This document shows, in pieces, positions 32,389 to 41,615 of a DNA stretch of 64,000 nt. Source of the stretch: Bdellovibrio bacteriovorus (GTDB taxonomy: Bacteria > Bdellovibrionota > Bdellovibrionia > Bdellovibrionales > Bdellovibrionaceae); the NCBI RefSeq assembly GCF_001592735.1, contig NZ_LUKE01000005.1, positions 79,245-143,244 of the forward strand, in the 5' to 3' direction. A model generated the notes under the pieces. It had not been told where the DNA came from. It saw nothing but the letters and a program-made list of their open reading frames with translations, and did not search any database. The position numbers and the translations under genes were made by a program. How positions within the stretch are numbered: the first letter of the stretch is position 1; each line of letters opens with the position of its first letter.

Positions 32389-33522
32389 ATGCCACAAAAG
32401 AAAAAAGCCACCGAAGAAACCGCGTTTAAAAATTGGATCAATAAAGACCTGGTCGAACGCATCGCCCGCCACATTCAAAAGCATGAAAGTGATTTTGACG
32501 TAAAATCTTTCGTGGCCTTATCAGCTAAGCTTTCCGCCTTAGAAATGAAACCGCGAGTGCACCTGATTCGCGATGAATTAAAAAAGCACCTGCCTCAGGA
32601 TTATAAAAAATCCTTGGCGATTCTTTTAAAAGCCACATTAGAACCGAAAAAAGGTTTAGAGCCTTTATCGGGCTTCGACCTTTGGCCTTTCTTAGAATTT
32701 ATTCAAACTTACGGCTTAGAGCACACCAAGACTTCTTTAGCCGCGCTTTATCAGCTGACTCAAGTTTTTACGGCCGAGTGGGCGGTGCGCCCTTACCTGA
32801 TTCATCACGAAAAAGAAACTTTGGCGCAGCTGATGAAATGGACCAAAGATAAAAACACCCACGTGCGCCGGTGGGTTTCAGAAGGGTCTCGCCCCCGCCT
32901 GCCTTGGGGGGAACAATTAAAACATTTTATCAAAGATCCCGCACCCACGATCAAACTGTTAGAAAATCTAAAATACGATGAAGAGCTTTACGTTCGCAAG
33001 TCCGTGGCGAATCACTTAAATGATATTTCCAAAGATCATCCCGCATTGGCAGTTAAAATTGCGACAAAATGGAAAAAAGAAGCGCCTGCCAAACACCAAG
33101 CCAAAATTGACTGGATCGTTCGCCATGCCTTGCGTGGCCAGCTGAAAAAAGGCGACCCCGCAGCTTTAAAACTTCTGGGCTACGGCACCGACACCAAAGT
33201 GCAGTTAAAAAATTTGAAAATCGAAGACAACACCGTCACCGTGGGGAACCACTTGGTATTTTCCTTTGAGCTTCACACCGGCAGCAACGTCAACGTCATG
33301 GTGGATTACATCATCCACCATCGTAAGGCCCACGGCAAAACCTCGCCGAAAGTTTTTAAACTGTCCGCAAAACCTTTGGTTGCGGGACAAAAACATCTTT
33401 TCCAAAAGAAGCATTCTTTCAAAGTGGTAACCACCCGTGTCTACTATCCGGGCGAGCATGTTTTAGAGATCATGGTGAATGGGAAAAACTTAGGAAAGAT
33501 TCCTTTTCAGCTCAAAGAATAG
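32389..33522 (+). CDS. AlkC-like DNA alkylation-repair glycosylase with Ig-like tail
   Basis: 377 residues. The HEAT-repeat AlkC/AlkD superfamily is shown by HVRRWVSEGSRPRLPWG and by YVRKSVANHLNDISKDHP, two motifs diagnostic of the AlkC branch. Residues about 285-377 form a beta-rich Ig-like domain (NHLVFSFELHTGSNVNVMVDY..., PGEHVLEIMVNGK), as in characterised AlkC with a C-terminal Ig-like module. AlkC excises 3-methyladenine and 3-methylcytosine without base flipping. It is likely an operon partner of orn. Confidence 0.85.
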   Translation: MPQKKKATEETAFKNWINKDLVERIARHIQKHESDFDVKSFVALSAKLSALEMKPRVHLIRDELKKHLPQDYKKSLAILLKATLEPKKGLEPLSGFDLWPFLEFIQTYGLEHTKTSLAALYQLTQVFTAEWAVRPYLIHHEKETLAQLMKWTKDKNTHVRRWVSEGSRPRLPWGEQLKHFIKDPAPTIKLLENLKYDEELYVRKSVANHLNDISKDHPALAVKIATKWKKEAPAKHQAKIDWIVRHALRGQLKKGDPAALKLLGYGTDTKVQLKNLKIEDNTVTVGNHLVFSFELHTGSNVNVMVDYIIHHRKAHGKTSPKVFKLSAKPLVAGQKHLFQKKHSFKVVTTRVYYPGEHVLEIMVNGKNLGKIPFQLKE

Positions 33523-33629
33523 GTTGTTTGGGCCCGAGCTCTCCCCCTTCTTATGTATTCTTTCAAAGTCGGTTCTGAGTTTAGCAAATATGCGCTAAAA
33601 CTTTCGGGAACCCTTTAAGGAGTCCACTT

Positions 33630-34010
33630 ATGAAGATGCTAATTTTAATCCCGATGTTATTTTTTTCCGTTGTTACTCGCGCCGATGTCATTAAATGCTT
33701 TTTCACAGAGCCTTTTGTCAACTCCACTTATGATATGAAAAAAGCAAAACTGGTATTTAAGGACTCTGAAGGCCGAGTCACCATTTATCCTAAAGCCACT
33801 TTTGAAATCACAGGGCCCACCACCTTTGAAATCAGAACTAAAGATGGCACCGTTTTACAAACTTTAAAATTAGACAACCAAGGATCTGACGGCATGAGTG
33901 ATTTCATCTATCCGTACTCGGTCAAAGATGACTCCGGCTTGACCGGTTCCCCGTCAGGTTATGGGGGTTGTGAATCCAACCACCTCAAACGCACAGAGCC
34001 GCCGCAATAG
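33630..34010 (+). CDS. Exported protein, unknown function
   Basis: 126 residues; TAAGGAG seven bases before the ATG. Signal peptide MKMLILIPMLFFSVVTRA. The mature part is a small beta-rich domain with two Cys (IKCFFTEPF and GGCESN). No motif of known activity. Convergent with the TIGR02147 gene. Confidence 0.75.
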   Translation: MKMLILIPMLFFSVVTRADVIKCFFTEPFVNSTYDMKKAKLVFKDSEGRVTIYPKATFEITGPTTFEIRTKDGTVLQTLKLDNQGSDGMSDFIYPYSVKDDSGLTGSPSGYGGCESNHLKRTEPPQ

Positions 34011-34024
34011 CGGTTCTGTCGAGT

Positions 34025-34873
34025 TTATTTTTTAAAATGCATTAAGTAAGTTCCTAACTGAACTAAGTCATCACAGTCCGTGTGACCTTGACACCACCCA
34101 ATGATTTCGTCTTGAAACTGTCGGATCTTTTCTTGAAGCTCTGGCAGTTTTGTTTTGTTGATCGGAATATTTAAGACCCCTAGCTCTTGATGCTCATAAC
34201 CTAATTTTTCAATATTCTGCGACCACGCTTTAAGGGTTTGGCCGTGATAATCTTGCATAAAGCTGTGATTAAAAATATCAATCCCGGTATCTAAGATTGG
34301 ATCGGCTTGGATGTATTTGCCTTTTTTAAGTTCCAAATACCCAGCCTTTAGCAGAAACGTAAAAGATTTTTCTGCTTCCTCAGCCGTGATAATTCCCTGC
34401 AATCTTTCAGAGATGTATTCCCCCGACGCTTCAAAATCCTTTAGATTCACCATTTCGCGCACTAATAAATGATACCATTTGCCTAAAATGTCTTGCGCGT
34501 CTTTTTCCACGTATCGCGATAACATTTTTTTTAACGATGCATGGATATTTTTTTGCGCCTTGATTTTTTCTTCACCGGAGGTGGCATTATCCAAACGGAT
34601 TAGGGCCTCTAAGTGAAGGCCTTCTTCCTTGGAAAGCTTTAAGGCTTTAGCGACCTTCTGACCTGTTTCCTCGGTCATATTGCGCTTTCCTTGAATGACC
34701 AGTTGCAGGTAATTGGGACTTTTTAAACCCACCAACCCTGAAAACTGACGGTAAGAAAATCCTGACCGTAAAGACTTTTTATATTCAAAAAAATCACGCA
34801 AGAAATCCCGATACGAAGTGTATCGGGATATTTCTGGATAGATGATTGTTTTCGTGGAAAGACTTACTTCCAT
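34025..34873 (-). CDS. TIGR02147-type transcriptional regulator
   Basis: 282 residues from ATG 34873; a TTG two codons earlier is less likely. N-terminal segment YTSYRDFLRDFFEYKKSLRSGFSYRQFSGLVGLKSPNYLQLVIQGKRNMT is the family's signature HTH (quoted here as landmarks YRDFLRDFFEYKK and SPNYLQLVIQGKRN). The KWYHLLVREM and FLLKAGYLELKKGKY motifs follow. The start overlaps the stop of the upstream exported-protein gene by ten bases, so the unit exported-exported-regulator is one operon, in reverse order to the locus at 22302-24047. Confidence 0.85.
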   Translation of the reverse strand: MEVSLSTKTIIYPEISRYTSYRDFLRDFFEYKKSLRSGFSYRQFSGLVGLKSPNYLQLVIQGKRNMTEETGQKVAKALKLSKEEGLHLEALIRLDNATSGEEKIKAQKNIHASLKKMLSRYVEKDAQDILGKWYHLLVREMVNLKDFEASGEYISERLQGIITAEEAEKSFTFLLKAGYLELKKGKYIQADPILDTGIDIFNHSFMQDYHGQTLKAWSQNIEKLGYEHQELGVLNIPINKTKLPELQEKIRQFQDEIIGWCQGHTDCDDLVQLGTYLMHFKK

Positions 34874-35373
34874 GCGCAAGACCCCGGCTCAATCTCTAGT
34901 GACGCAAGCATGGCTGCTATCGATCTTTCGCTGTATTCAAGCTTTGAGGCATTAATCACAAAACCGCGACCAGCCCCCCAGGTGACAACATACGAAAGAA
35001 CTCCTCCCGATTCGTTCTTAAATACCTTTTCACAAGTGCCTTGCCAGTGTACTCGGATCCAACCGGATTTGCTTAAACGCTGTTCAAGCTGGTCCGCCGT
35101 TAGATCCTGGGCATCTGCAAAATAAGTTGAAAACTCACTGATGCGGATGAAGGCCTCAATCCTTCCCGTCGCTGAGCCAAAGAACATAGGCCCTCGTGCT
35201 ATAACGGCATTTTCTCCTGAAGCTTCCACTCGAAAATATTCTGAAGGTATGGTCAGAGCAAATCCTGAAAACTGGCTTCTGACTTTTCCTCCACCCACTC
35301 GCGAGACGGCCCCCGAAGGGTCCGCCAGAAAGCATGTTAAGGCTGCTAAAAAAACCGACGCCCATTTTTTCAT
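34864..35373 (-). CDS. Exported protein in a TIGR02147 operon
   Basis: 169 residues with signal peptide MKKWASVFLAALTCFLADPSGA. The mature domain contains FSGFALTIPSEYFRVEASG and ends EIEPGSCAWK; two Cys (in GTCEKVF and GSCAWK) may pair. It resembles small lipocalin-like or PsbP-like beta domains in length only. The ATG overlaps the preceding stop (TAATG). Confidence 0.7.
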   Translation of the reverse strand: MKKWASVFLAALTCFLADPSGAVSRVGGGKVRSQFSGFALTIPSEYFRVEASGENAVIARGPMFFGSATGRIEAFIRISEFSTYFADAQDLTADQLEQRLSKSGWIRVHWQGTCEKVFKNESGGVLSYVVTWGAGRGFVINASKLEYSERSIAAMLASLEIEPGSCAWK

Positions 35374-35981
35374 TATCGGGTCTCAAACTCGGCCGTCGCC
35401 GCATACACCACGGGGTTAATAACTACACAATTGTCATAGGTTCCCGCAGGAGCGATATTCAGTAACGAAACAGGCGTTGTCTCTTTGCCAGAACTTCCCA
35501 TGCAAGTAACACCTTGAGCAGGGGAAGATTCTAAGATCAGATTTTTCAAATTCAGATCGCGTGTTCGCGCCCAATTAGGTTCTGCCGGTGGAATGTTTTC
35601 AGGTTGATTATCCAAGGGTCTAAACCACATTGAATGGGAATATGTCTTGACCGACTTATAAACCCCATCATTTCCCACCGCCGCATTGAAGCTGATCCAA
35701 AATTCGCGCTCTCGTCCGTCCACTATGGCAGTGCATATTGTTGGACGGGGAGCCTCCCAAAACGTACCCGGTGGCATATTTCTAAGATCAGGAACTGCCA
35801 TTTCACTTTCTCCTGAGCAAATAGTCGTCACCTTGAATTCATATTTATCATTTTTAAAGGACAGTTCGCGACGCTCTAATTTGTAAGTAACCTTCTGGGT
35901 TTCATACGTCGGCGGTTGCCAAGGGGAAGCAAAACTAGAAGCTGTTGTTGCCAGAGTTATAATACCAAAAATCCATTTCAT
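35373..35981 (-). CDS. Exported protein, first gene of a TIGR02147 operon
   Basis: 202 residues with signal peptide MKWIFGIITLATTASSFASP. The mature region is beta-rich with Cys in TTICSGES, RPTICTAIVDG, VTCMGSS and NCVVINP, suggesting two disulfides. No known domain recognised. The stop overlaps the next start (TAATG), so translation of the two exported proteins is coupled. Confidence 0.7.
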   Translation of the reverse strand: MKWIFGIITLATTASSFASPWQPPTYETQKVTYKLERRELSFKNDKYEFKVTTICSGESEMAVPDLRNMPPGTFWEAPRPTICTAIVDGREREFWISFNAAVGNDGVYKSVKTYSHSMWFRPLDNQPENIPPAEPNWARTRDLNLKNLILESSPAQGVTCMGSSGKETTPVSLLNIAPAGTYDNCVVINPVVYAATAEFETR

Positions 35982-36095
35982 GTTGTGACCTCGTTAAAGT
36001 AAGTTAGAAATATTTCGAAGCGCTTCGAAACAAAGACTAACTCACAACCAAACGAAGTCAACCACCCCAGAATACATTTTGAAGACCGTTTGTCT

Positions 36096-37751
36096 TCACG
36101 AAGACTGACAGTCTTCACTCTTAGATTCAGTCCGAAGATTAAGATATTCGGGTGATAAAATCTCAACCCCGGCCTTGTTAAAGACGTCTTGGATATTCTG
36201 TCTTAAAAGTGAATACACTAGCTGGGCTTTGTTAGGCTCGTCGGTAAATACATTGAGTTCATAACTTATATCAAAATTATTAAAACCCGTCTGCAAAACG
36301 AAAGGTTCGGGCTTTTGTTTTACCATATTCGTTTTTTCCGCGGCTTCGCGTAAAAGGTCATGCACCTGACGCCAAGGCACTTCATAACCCACCGTCACGA
36401 CAGGATTGAGGATCAACCCTGCGCGCGCCGTCGTGCTGTAGTTTAAGATATGGCTATTTAAAACCAAAGAATTTGGAATCGTGATATCCACATTCTTAAT
36501 TGTACGCACCCGAGTGACTAACAATGTTTTTTCAATGACGTCTCCCACTGTGCCCGCAATCTCGACGCGATCCCCGATCACAAAAGGGCGCATATAAGTC
36601 AAAACAACACCGGCCACCATATTCCCGATCGCCGACGAAGAGCCCAAGGAAAGCAAGATCCCCAGAAACACCGAAATTCCCTTAAATGCCGGCGAATCAG
36701 ATCCCGGCAGGTAAGGGAACGCCATGACCAAGGCAATCACCAAAAGAAAGGTGCGCGCTAATTTGTAAGTCGGCGTTGCCCAATCGCGATGAAAACCTTC
36801 AAAACGGATATGACCCTGTTCAACTTCTTTAAAAAAGAATTTCACCAGCTTCAATGACAGATGAGTCAGGTAACCAATAACCGCCAGAAAAAACAGACTT
36901 GGTAAGTAATCAACAAACACATCCCACACCCGACTGACGGGATGCAAAACATACCCCGCCACCTTCGGTGCTAGATTTTCCGTCCAAGGGAAAAATACCA
37001 AAATCAAAGGAACCGCAAAATACAGAGTAAAGAGAGTGATTACCAGACGAATTAAACGAATAGCGCCCGCCAGTAAATCCGAAATACGATCTGCGGTTAA
37101 TACTTCATAAGACTTAATCTTTAATGAAGTCACCCAATGGCCTTTGCTGGCGTGAATAGTTTCAATCAGGCGTCGCGAGAATCTAAACACCAGGGCCAAA
37201 AACAGAATCAACAGGGACAGAGCCAAAAGACTGTACAAAGCCCCGAACAATAAATCATGAGGACTGCGTTGCTTGCGATAGACGTCAATTTGTTGACGAA
37301 TCTTTTCGGCCGTGGCTTGCACGACATCTTCGAACTCTGAATCTGGAGGAATTGCAAGATCCTCAACCCCGAAACGAATCAATGGTTGCTGTTCAAAAAC
37401 GATGCTGTAGTTTTCACCGTCAGCAACAACCTTAATGTCTTCTGATTCCTTCGTGCGATCATCGGCAATGATTTTAATACGATGAATAAAGCTATCGACT
37501 CTTTCGGTGGGTGAAAAAGACCCAACGCCACGACGAAGACAAAACATTTCTTCGGAATTAAAAATAGCCGGACGGCATTTACGCTCTTGCGTTTTTGCTT
37601 GAGCCCCCGTCGGGACAAGCTCATCCGGTGCATCTTCTAATAAGGACTCCGATTTTGCCGACTCTTGCTCAGCCTCTTGCGCCTGCGCCCAAGAAAAATT
37701 CATTGATAAAAGAAAAACACCCACAACAAAAACAAATTTATTTATCTTCAT
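36096..37751 (-). CDS. MscS-family mechanosensitive channel with periplasmic N-terminal domain
   Basis: 551 residues from the ATG at 37751. Signal-like N-terminus MKINKFVFVVGVFLLSMNFSWA, a periplasmic region of about 130 residues, five hydrophobic segments, then the MscS pore helix ISVFLGILLSLGSSSAIGNMVAGVVLTYMRPF (Gly/Ala/Ser-rich TM3 with kink), the beta domain FVIGDRVEIAGTVGDVIEKTLLVTRVRTIKN and the C-terminal alpha/beta part. It releases solutes on hypo-osmotic shock through the inner membrane, a stress plausible on leaving a bdelloplast. Confidence 0.9.
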   Translation of the reverse strand: MKINKFVFVVGVFLLSMNFSWAQAQEAEQESAKSESLLEDAPDELVPTGAQAKTQERKCRPAIFNSEEMFCLRRGVGSFSPTERVDSFIHRIKIIADDRTKESEDIKVVADGENYSIVFEQQPLIRFGVEDLAIPPDSEFEDVVQATAEKIRQQIDVYRKQRSPHDLLFGALYSLLALSLLILFLALVFRFSRRLIETIHASKGHWVTSLKIKSYEVLTADRISDLLAGAIRLIRLVITLFTLYFAVPLILVFFPWTENLAPKVAGYVLHPVSRVWDVFVDYLPSLFFLAVIGYLTHLSLKLVKFFFKEVEQGHIRFEGFHRDWATPTYKLARTFLLVIALVMAFPYLPGSDSPAFKGISVFLGILLSLGSSSAIGNMVAGVVLTYMRPFVIGDRVEIAGTVGDVIEKTLLVTRVRTIKNVDITIPNSLVLNSHILNYSTTARAGLILNPVVTVGYEVPWRQVHDLLREAAEKTNMVKQKPEPFVLQTGFNNFDISYELNVFTDEPNKAQLVYSLLRQNIQDVFNKAGVEILSPEYLNLRTESKSEDCQSS

Positions 37752-37846
37752 GCCGATATTTTTAACCGCGAATGTCATGGACGCAACCAAAACCATTCAC
37801 TAAAAATGAAATACGGAAATATTTTGTTTTTTTACCAAAGATCTTT

Positions 37847-38398
37847 TTATTTCGGCTGATATTCGGAATGCAAAATTCCGTAAATCACGCTGTCATAATA
37901 GACGGAGTTCTTACAAATATCCTGACGAAGAACGCCCTCCTGCTTCATCCCGGATTTTATCATCACTTTGCCCGAAGCCGGATTGCCGGACATATGCCGC
38001 GCAACGATGCGATTCAGTTTTAATTCTTCAAATCCATATTTAATCAAAGCTTGGCACGCCTCTGAACAATAACCTTGTCCCCAAAAAGGCCGCCCCACCC
38101 AGTAACCGATTTCTGCCTTATTGTGAGCTTTCGACATCGCACAAAAATCGATACAGCCGATAAGTTCGTCGGTCGATTTTAAAACAATCGCAAACTGCAG
38201 CCCCGTGCCTTTTTCAAAATTTTCCTGATGACGGGAAATCCAAGTCTCTGCCATGCCCTCAAGATAAGGATGAGGCACCGCCAAAGTTGTCGCGGCAATT
38301 TCCGGATCCCCCGCCAATTTCATGACTCTAGGACCATCAGAAATTTCAAAAGGACGCAGAATAAGTCGATCTGTTTTTAAGGTCGGTCTTGTCTTCAC
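37847..38398 (-). CDS. GNAT acetyltransferase, RimJ/RimL type
   Basis: 183 residues from a GTG start. The Acetyltransf_3 pattern TDRLILRPFEISDGPRVMKLAGDPEI opens the protein, followed by IGYWVGRPFWGQGYCSEAC (the acetyl-CoA P-loop, R/QxxGxG/A region) and GFEELKLNRIVARHMSGNPASGKVMIKSGM. RimJ/RimL-type enzymes acetylate ribosomal protein N-termini or small amines; the target here is unknown. Confidence 0.88.
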   Translation of the reverse strand: MKTRPTLKTDRLILRPFEISDGPRVMKLAGDPEIAATTLAVPHPYLEGMAETWISRHQENFEKGTGLQFAIVLKSTDELIGCIDFCAMSKAHNKAEIGYWVGRPFWGQGYCSEACQALIKYGFEELKLNRIVARHMSGNPASGKVMIKSGMKQEGVLRQDICKNSVYYDSVIYGILHSEYQPK

Positions 38399-38462
38399 CT
38401 GATCACCCTATTTCTTTACTCGTGCTAACACACCCATCCAAATTTCCTAAGACTTCTCAATT

Positions 38463-38918
38463 TCATAATTTTTTCTGCAAGCGATAGCTAATGATTTCAA
38501 ATCCCAGTTTTTTGTTTAAATCGACCATAGGTTCATTCTGAACGAAGGTGTGGGTATAAATGCAGTACAATCCTTGTTCACGCCCCCAGCGCTCGGCACG
38601 TAATTTCAGATTCTTCGCCACACCCTTACGACGATGCGCGGGATCCACCCAAAGAGTCGAAACATTCCCCACCGCGCGACCAAAGAAAATATCTTTGCGA
38701 ATAAGATGAAAGCCCACAACATGACCCGAAGAATCCACCGCCACATCGGCAAAATCCTCATCCCGCATTTTACCCAAAGACTGAATACGATCCGAAAGCA
38801 TCGTAGGTGCTGGCTGCAAATCCGGATCAAACAGAGTCGGAATCAAGATATCCCTTTCGGCAATACTCAAAACCTCAACTGGATCCGCCCCATTCATACG
38901 TCGAAACTCAAATTCCAT
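38463..38918 (-). CDS. GNAT-family acetyltransferase
   Basis: 151 residues. Core GNAT motifs are VGFHLIRKDIF, VSTLWVDPAHRRKGVAKNLKLRAERWG (motif A with RRKGVA) and the VDLNKKLGFEIISYRL ending. The substrate cannot be predicted. It lies downstream of the ahcY terminator region on the same strand and has no clear Shine-Dalgarno. Confidence 0.8.
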   Translation of the reverse strand: MEFEFRRMNGADPVEVLSIAERDILIPTLFDPDLQPAPTMLSDRIQSLGKMRDEDFADVAVDSSGHVVGFHLIRKDIFFGRAVGNVSTLWVDPAHRRKGVAKNLKLRAERWGREQGLYCIYTHTFVQNEPMVDLNKKLGFEIISYRLQKKL

Positions 38919-39035
38919 AAAAAAAGCATACCGCCCCGACCGCCGAAGGCCACGAAAAAAACACCACGACGTAACTTTCTTGAAACATTTTTTTCATCTG
39001 TTCGAGTGCATTCGAGCAACTCTACAGATACTCCA

Positions 39036-39069
39036 GCGAATAAAATAGGGGCTTGGGGAGCCGCAAAAC
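39036..39069 (+). repeat. Left arm of a 34-bp perfect inverted repeat
   Basis: This arm begins GCGAATAAAATAGGGGCTTG and is exactly complementary to 39174-39207. The 104-bp interval between the arms contains the ahcY terminator hairpin. Confidence 0.9.
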
Positions 39070-39129
39070 CGAGTTCCACAGCGTCCGAGAGAACTTAATT
39101 TGTAATCAGAGGGCTTTAGAAAAAGAAAA

Positions 39130-39153
39130 AGGGAGCCAAAGATGGCTCCCTTC
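39130..39153 (-). terminator. Terminator of ahcY, nested in the inverted repeat
   Basis: Stem AAGGGAGCCA / TGGCTCCCTT, loop of four, followed on the minus strand by TTTTCTTTTT. Confidence 0.8.
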
Positions 39154-39173
39154 ACGCGAGGACTGTCTGAGAG

Positions 39174-39207
39174 TTTTGCGGCTCCCCAAGCCCCTATTTT
39201 ATTCGCG
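39174..39207 (-). repeat. Right arm of the 34-bp perfect inverted repeat
   Basis: Starts GTTTTGCGGCTCCCCAAGCC and ends four bases before the ahcY stop codon. It is an exact reverse complement of 39036-39069. Confidence 0.9.
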
Positions 39208-39210
39208 GGT

Positions 39211-40614
39211 TTAGTATCTGTAGTGATCCGGTTTGAATGGACCTTGCGGGCTCATGTGAAGATACTTAGCTTGTTTTGAAGAAAGCTTAGTTAATTTCAC
39301 TCCCAATTTATCCAAATGCAATGCTGCCACTTTTTCATCTAAGTGCTTAGGCAAACGGTAAACAGCGATTTCTTGGTACTTATCACGGTTGTTGAAAAGT
39401 TCCATTTGCGCCAATACTTGGTTTGTGAAGCTGTTAGACATGACGAATGATGGATGTCCTGTAGCACAACCTAGATTCACCAAGCGGCCTTTTGCCAAGA
39501 TGATGATTTGGTTGCCGTTTTTCAACGTATGGATGTCCACTTGTGGTTTTACTTCGCGAACTTTTGAATTTTTGTTCAACCAAGCCATGTCGATTTCGAT
39601 ATCGAAGTGACCGATGTTGCACACGATCGCGTTGTTTTTCATTTTTGTGAAATGTTTGTCCGCGATGATATCGCAGCAACCAGTCGCCGTAACGAAGATA
39701 TCGCCCAATGGAGCCGCATCTTCCATAGTCACAACTTCGAAACCTTCCATTGCTGCTTGAAGAGCACAGATAGGATCGATTTCAGTGACAAGAACGCGAG
39801 CACCAAGACCGCGTAATGAGTGAGCAGAACCTTTACCTACGTCGCCGTAACCAGCAACCACGCAGATTTTACCAGCGATCATAACGTCAGTAGCACGTTT
39901 GATACCGTCCGCAAGTGATTCGCGGCAACCGTAAAGGTTGTCGAATTTAGATTTAGTAACAGAGTCATTGATGTTGATTGCTGGAACTTTCAATTTTCCG
40001 GCTTTCAACATGACTTCAAGATTGTGTACGCCCGTTGTTGTTTCTTCAGAGATACCGATGATTTTCTTCATCTCTTTAGCAAAGCGCGGCTCATGCATCA
40101 TGTTGGTAAGGTCGCCACCATCGTCAAGGATCATGTTGAAGCCTTCTTTACCCCAACCAACGATAGTTTGCTCGATACACCAGTTGAACTCTTGCTCCGT
40201 CAAACCTTTCCAAGCAAATACAGGGATACCTGCTGCTGCGATCGCAACGGCTGCGTGATCTTGAGTCGAGAAGATGTTGCAAGAAGACCAACGGATTTCT
40301 GCACCCAACTCTACAAGCGTTTCAATCAACACCGCCGTTTGGATTGTCATGTGCAAGCAACCCGCGATTTTTGCACCTTTAAGAGGTTTAGATTTGCCGA
40401 ACTCTTTACGAAGAGCCATCAAACCAGGCATTTCAGTTTCAGCAATTTTGATTTCTTCGCGACCCCATTTAGCTAATTTGTCGAAAGTAGCTTGGTCTTC
40501 CATCGCTTCTTTGCAAACGGCAAAGTCACCTTTAGGCATTTTAGCTGCAGACTTCGCTGGAGCTTTCATATTTTTTTTCATCGCAGATTTCCCATTCGTT
40601 GTCGTTAGAGACAT
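39211..40614 (-). CDS. ahcY: S-adenosylhomocysteinase
   Basis: 467 residues; AAAGGATTCAAG precedes the ATG. A Lys/Ala-rich N-terminal extension (about 25 residues) leads into [12 protein letters not shown]. The conserved SAHH sequence follows: [42 protein letters not shown], the NAD-binding [20 protein letters not shown] and the terminal [12 protein letters not shown]. It hydrolyses S-adenosylhomocysteine to adenosine and homocysteine, relieving product inhibition of methyltransferases. It lies 51 bp after map on the same strand. Confidence 0.97.
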   Translation of the reverse strand: MSLTTTNGKSAMKKNMKAPAKSAAKMPKGDFAVCKEAMEDQATFDKLAKWGREEIKIAETEMPGLMALRKEFGKSKPLKGAKIAGCLHMTIQTAVLIETLVELGAEIRWSSCNIFSTQDHAAVAIAAAGIPVFAWKGLTEQEFNWCIEQTIVGWGKEGFNMILDDGGDLTNMMHEPRFAKEMKKIIGISEETTTGVHNLEVMLKAGKLKVPAININDSVTKSKFDNLYGCRESLADGIKRATDVMIAGKICVVAGYGDVGKGSAHSLRGLGARVLVTEIDPICALQAAMEGFEVVTMEDAAPLGDIFVTATGCCDIIADKHFTKMKNNAIVCNIGHFDIEIDMAWLNKNSKVREVKPQVDIHTLKNGNQIIILAKGRLVNLGCATGHPSFVMSNSFTNQVLAQMELFNNRDKYQEIAVYRLPKHLDEKVAALHLDKLGVKLTKLSSKQAKYLHMSPQGPFKPDHYRY

Positions 40615-40665
40615 TCTTGAATCCTTTGTTAATAAAAACGTGCTTTAAAAAATCTAATTTAAAAA

Positions 40666-41430
40666 TTAAGGCAAAGTTAAAATTTCGTATCCAGTATCTG
40701 TCACAAGCACCGTATGTTCAAACTGTGCTGACAAAAGACCATCCGCAGTATTGTAGTACTTGATAGTCGATCCCGGGATATCGAATTCAATAAACTCATC
40801 CGTTCCCTGGTTCACCATCGGTTCCACCGTGATGCAATGAAACGGCACGAGCTTTTCGCCCTTCCCCTTCTTACCAAAAGCAGGGACAAAAGGCTCTTCA
40901 TGAAATTTGCGCCCCACGCCATGACCACCGATCTCTTTGATCGCAGTGTAGCCTCGACGGGTCACTAGCTTGTTTGTTTCAAAACCGATGTCACCAGTGG
41001 TTGCCCCAGGAACAATCGCCTTGATACCCACTTCACGGGCCATATAAGCGGCATCAATAAGATCCTTAGCCTCTTCAGAAACATTGCCGATCGTGTACAT
41101 TCTTGACGTGTCGCCATAAAAGCCATCGATAAAGGCGGTCACATCCACATTCACAATGTCGCCATCTTTAAGAATCGTTTTGTCATCAGGAAGACCATGA
41201 CAAATAACTTCGTTCACAGAGATACATGTGTACTTAGGGTACCCATGGTAACCAAGGCAAGCCGACTTAGCCCCACGAGTTTGCATGTAATCAAAAGCCA
41301 TTTGATCAATTTGATTGGTAGTAACGCCCGCCTTCACATACTTTTCCAAGTAAGTCAGGGTATCCGCAGCAATGCGGCAAGCCAGGGTCATTTTTTTGAT
41401 CTCTTCAAGGGAAAGAGGCTTAATAGCCAT
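40666..41430 (-). CDS. map: Methionine aminopeptidase, type I
   Basis: 254 residues from the ATG at 41430. Type Ia MetAP landmarks are SACLGYHGYPKYTCISVNEVICHGLPDD, the metal Asp residues in VNVDVTAFIDGFYGDTSRMY, the metal and substrate His in IGGHGVGRKFHEEP, Glu in TVEPM and Glu in FEHTVLVT. It removes N-terminal Met from nascent chains. Co-directional with ahcY; no terminator is seen between them. Confidence 0.96.
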   Translation of the reverse strand: MAIKPLSLEEIKKMTLACRIAADTLTYLEKYVKAGVTTNQIDQMAFDYMQTRGAKSACLGYHGYPKYTCISVNEVICHGLPDDKTILKDGDIVNVDVTAFIDGFYGDTSRMYTIGNVSEEAKDLIDAAYMAREVGIKAIVPGATTGDIGFETNKLVTRRGYTAIKEIGGHGVGRKFHEEPFVPAFGKKGKGEKLVPFHCITVEPMVNQGTDEFIEFDIPGSTIKYYNTADGLLSAQFEHTVLVTDTGYEILTLP

Positions 41431-41556
41431 CACTAAAATCCAGTCTTTAATTCATTAACAGAGACTACCGGTATAGCACGCCCAAAACCGATTGAACAAG
41501 ACCCGTTTTCACTCGAGAAAAGGTCACAAAACCCCCGAAAGAGGCCCTGGACCAAT

Positions 41557-41584
41557 AAAAAAAGCCCAGGTTACCCCGGGCTTT
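41557..41584 (-). terminator. Terminator of the SWIB/H1-like gene
   Basis: Stem AAAGCCC...GGGCTTT with an inner AGG/CCC pairing, followed on the minus strand by seven T. It is 31 bp past the gene stop. Confidence 0.8.
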
Positions 41585-41615
41585 CCGCTTAAATTAGCTT
41601 TAAACGCTCTTAATA

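Noticed and set aside
40615..40665. Possible SAH or SAM riboswitch ahead of ahcY
   Set aside because: Only about 50 bp separate map and ahcY and the stretch is A/T-rich without the conserved helices of those riboswitches.
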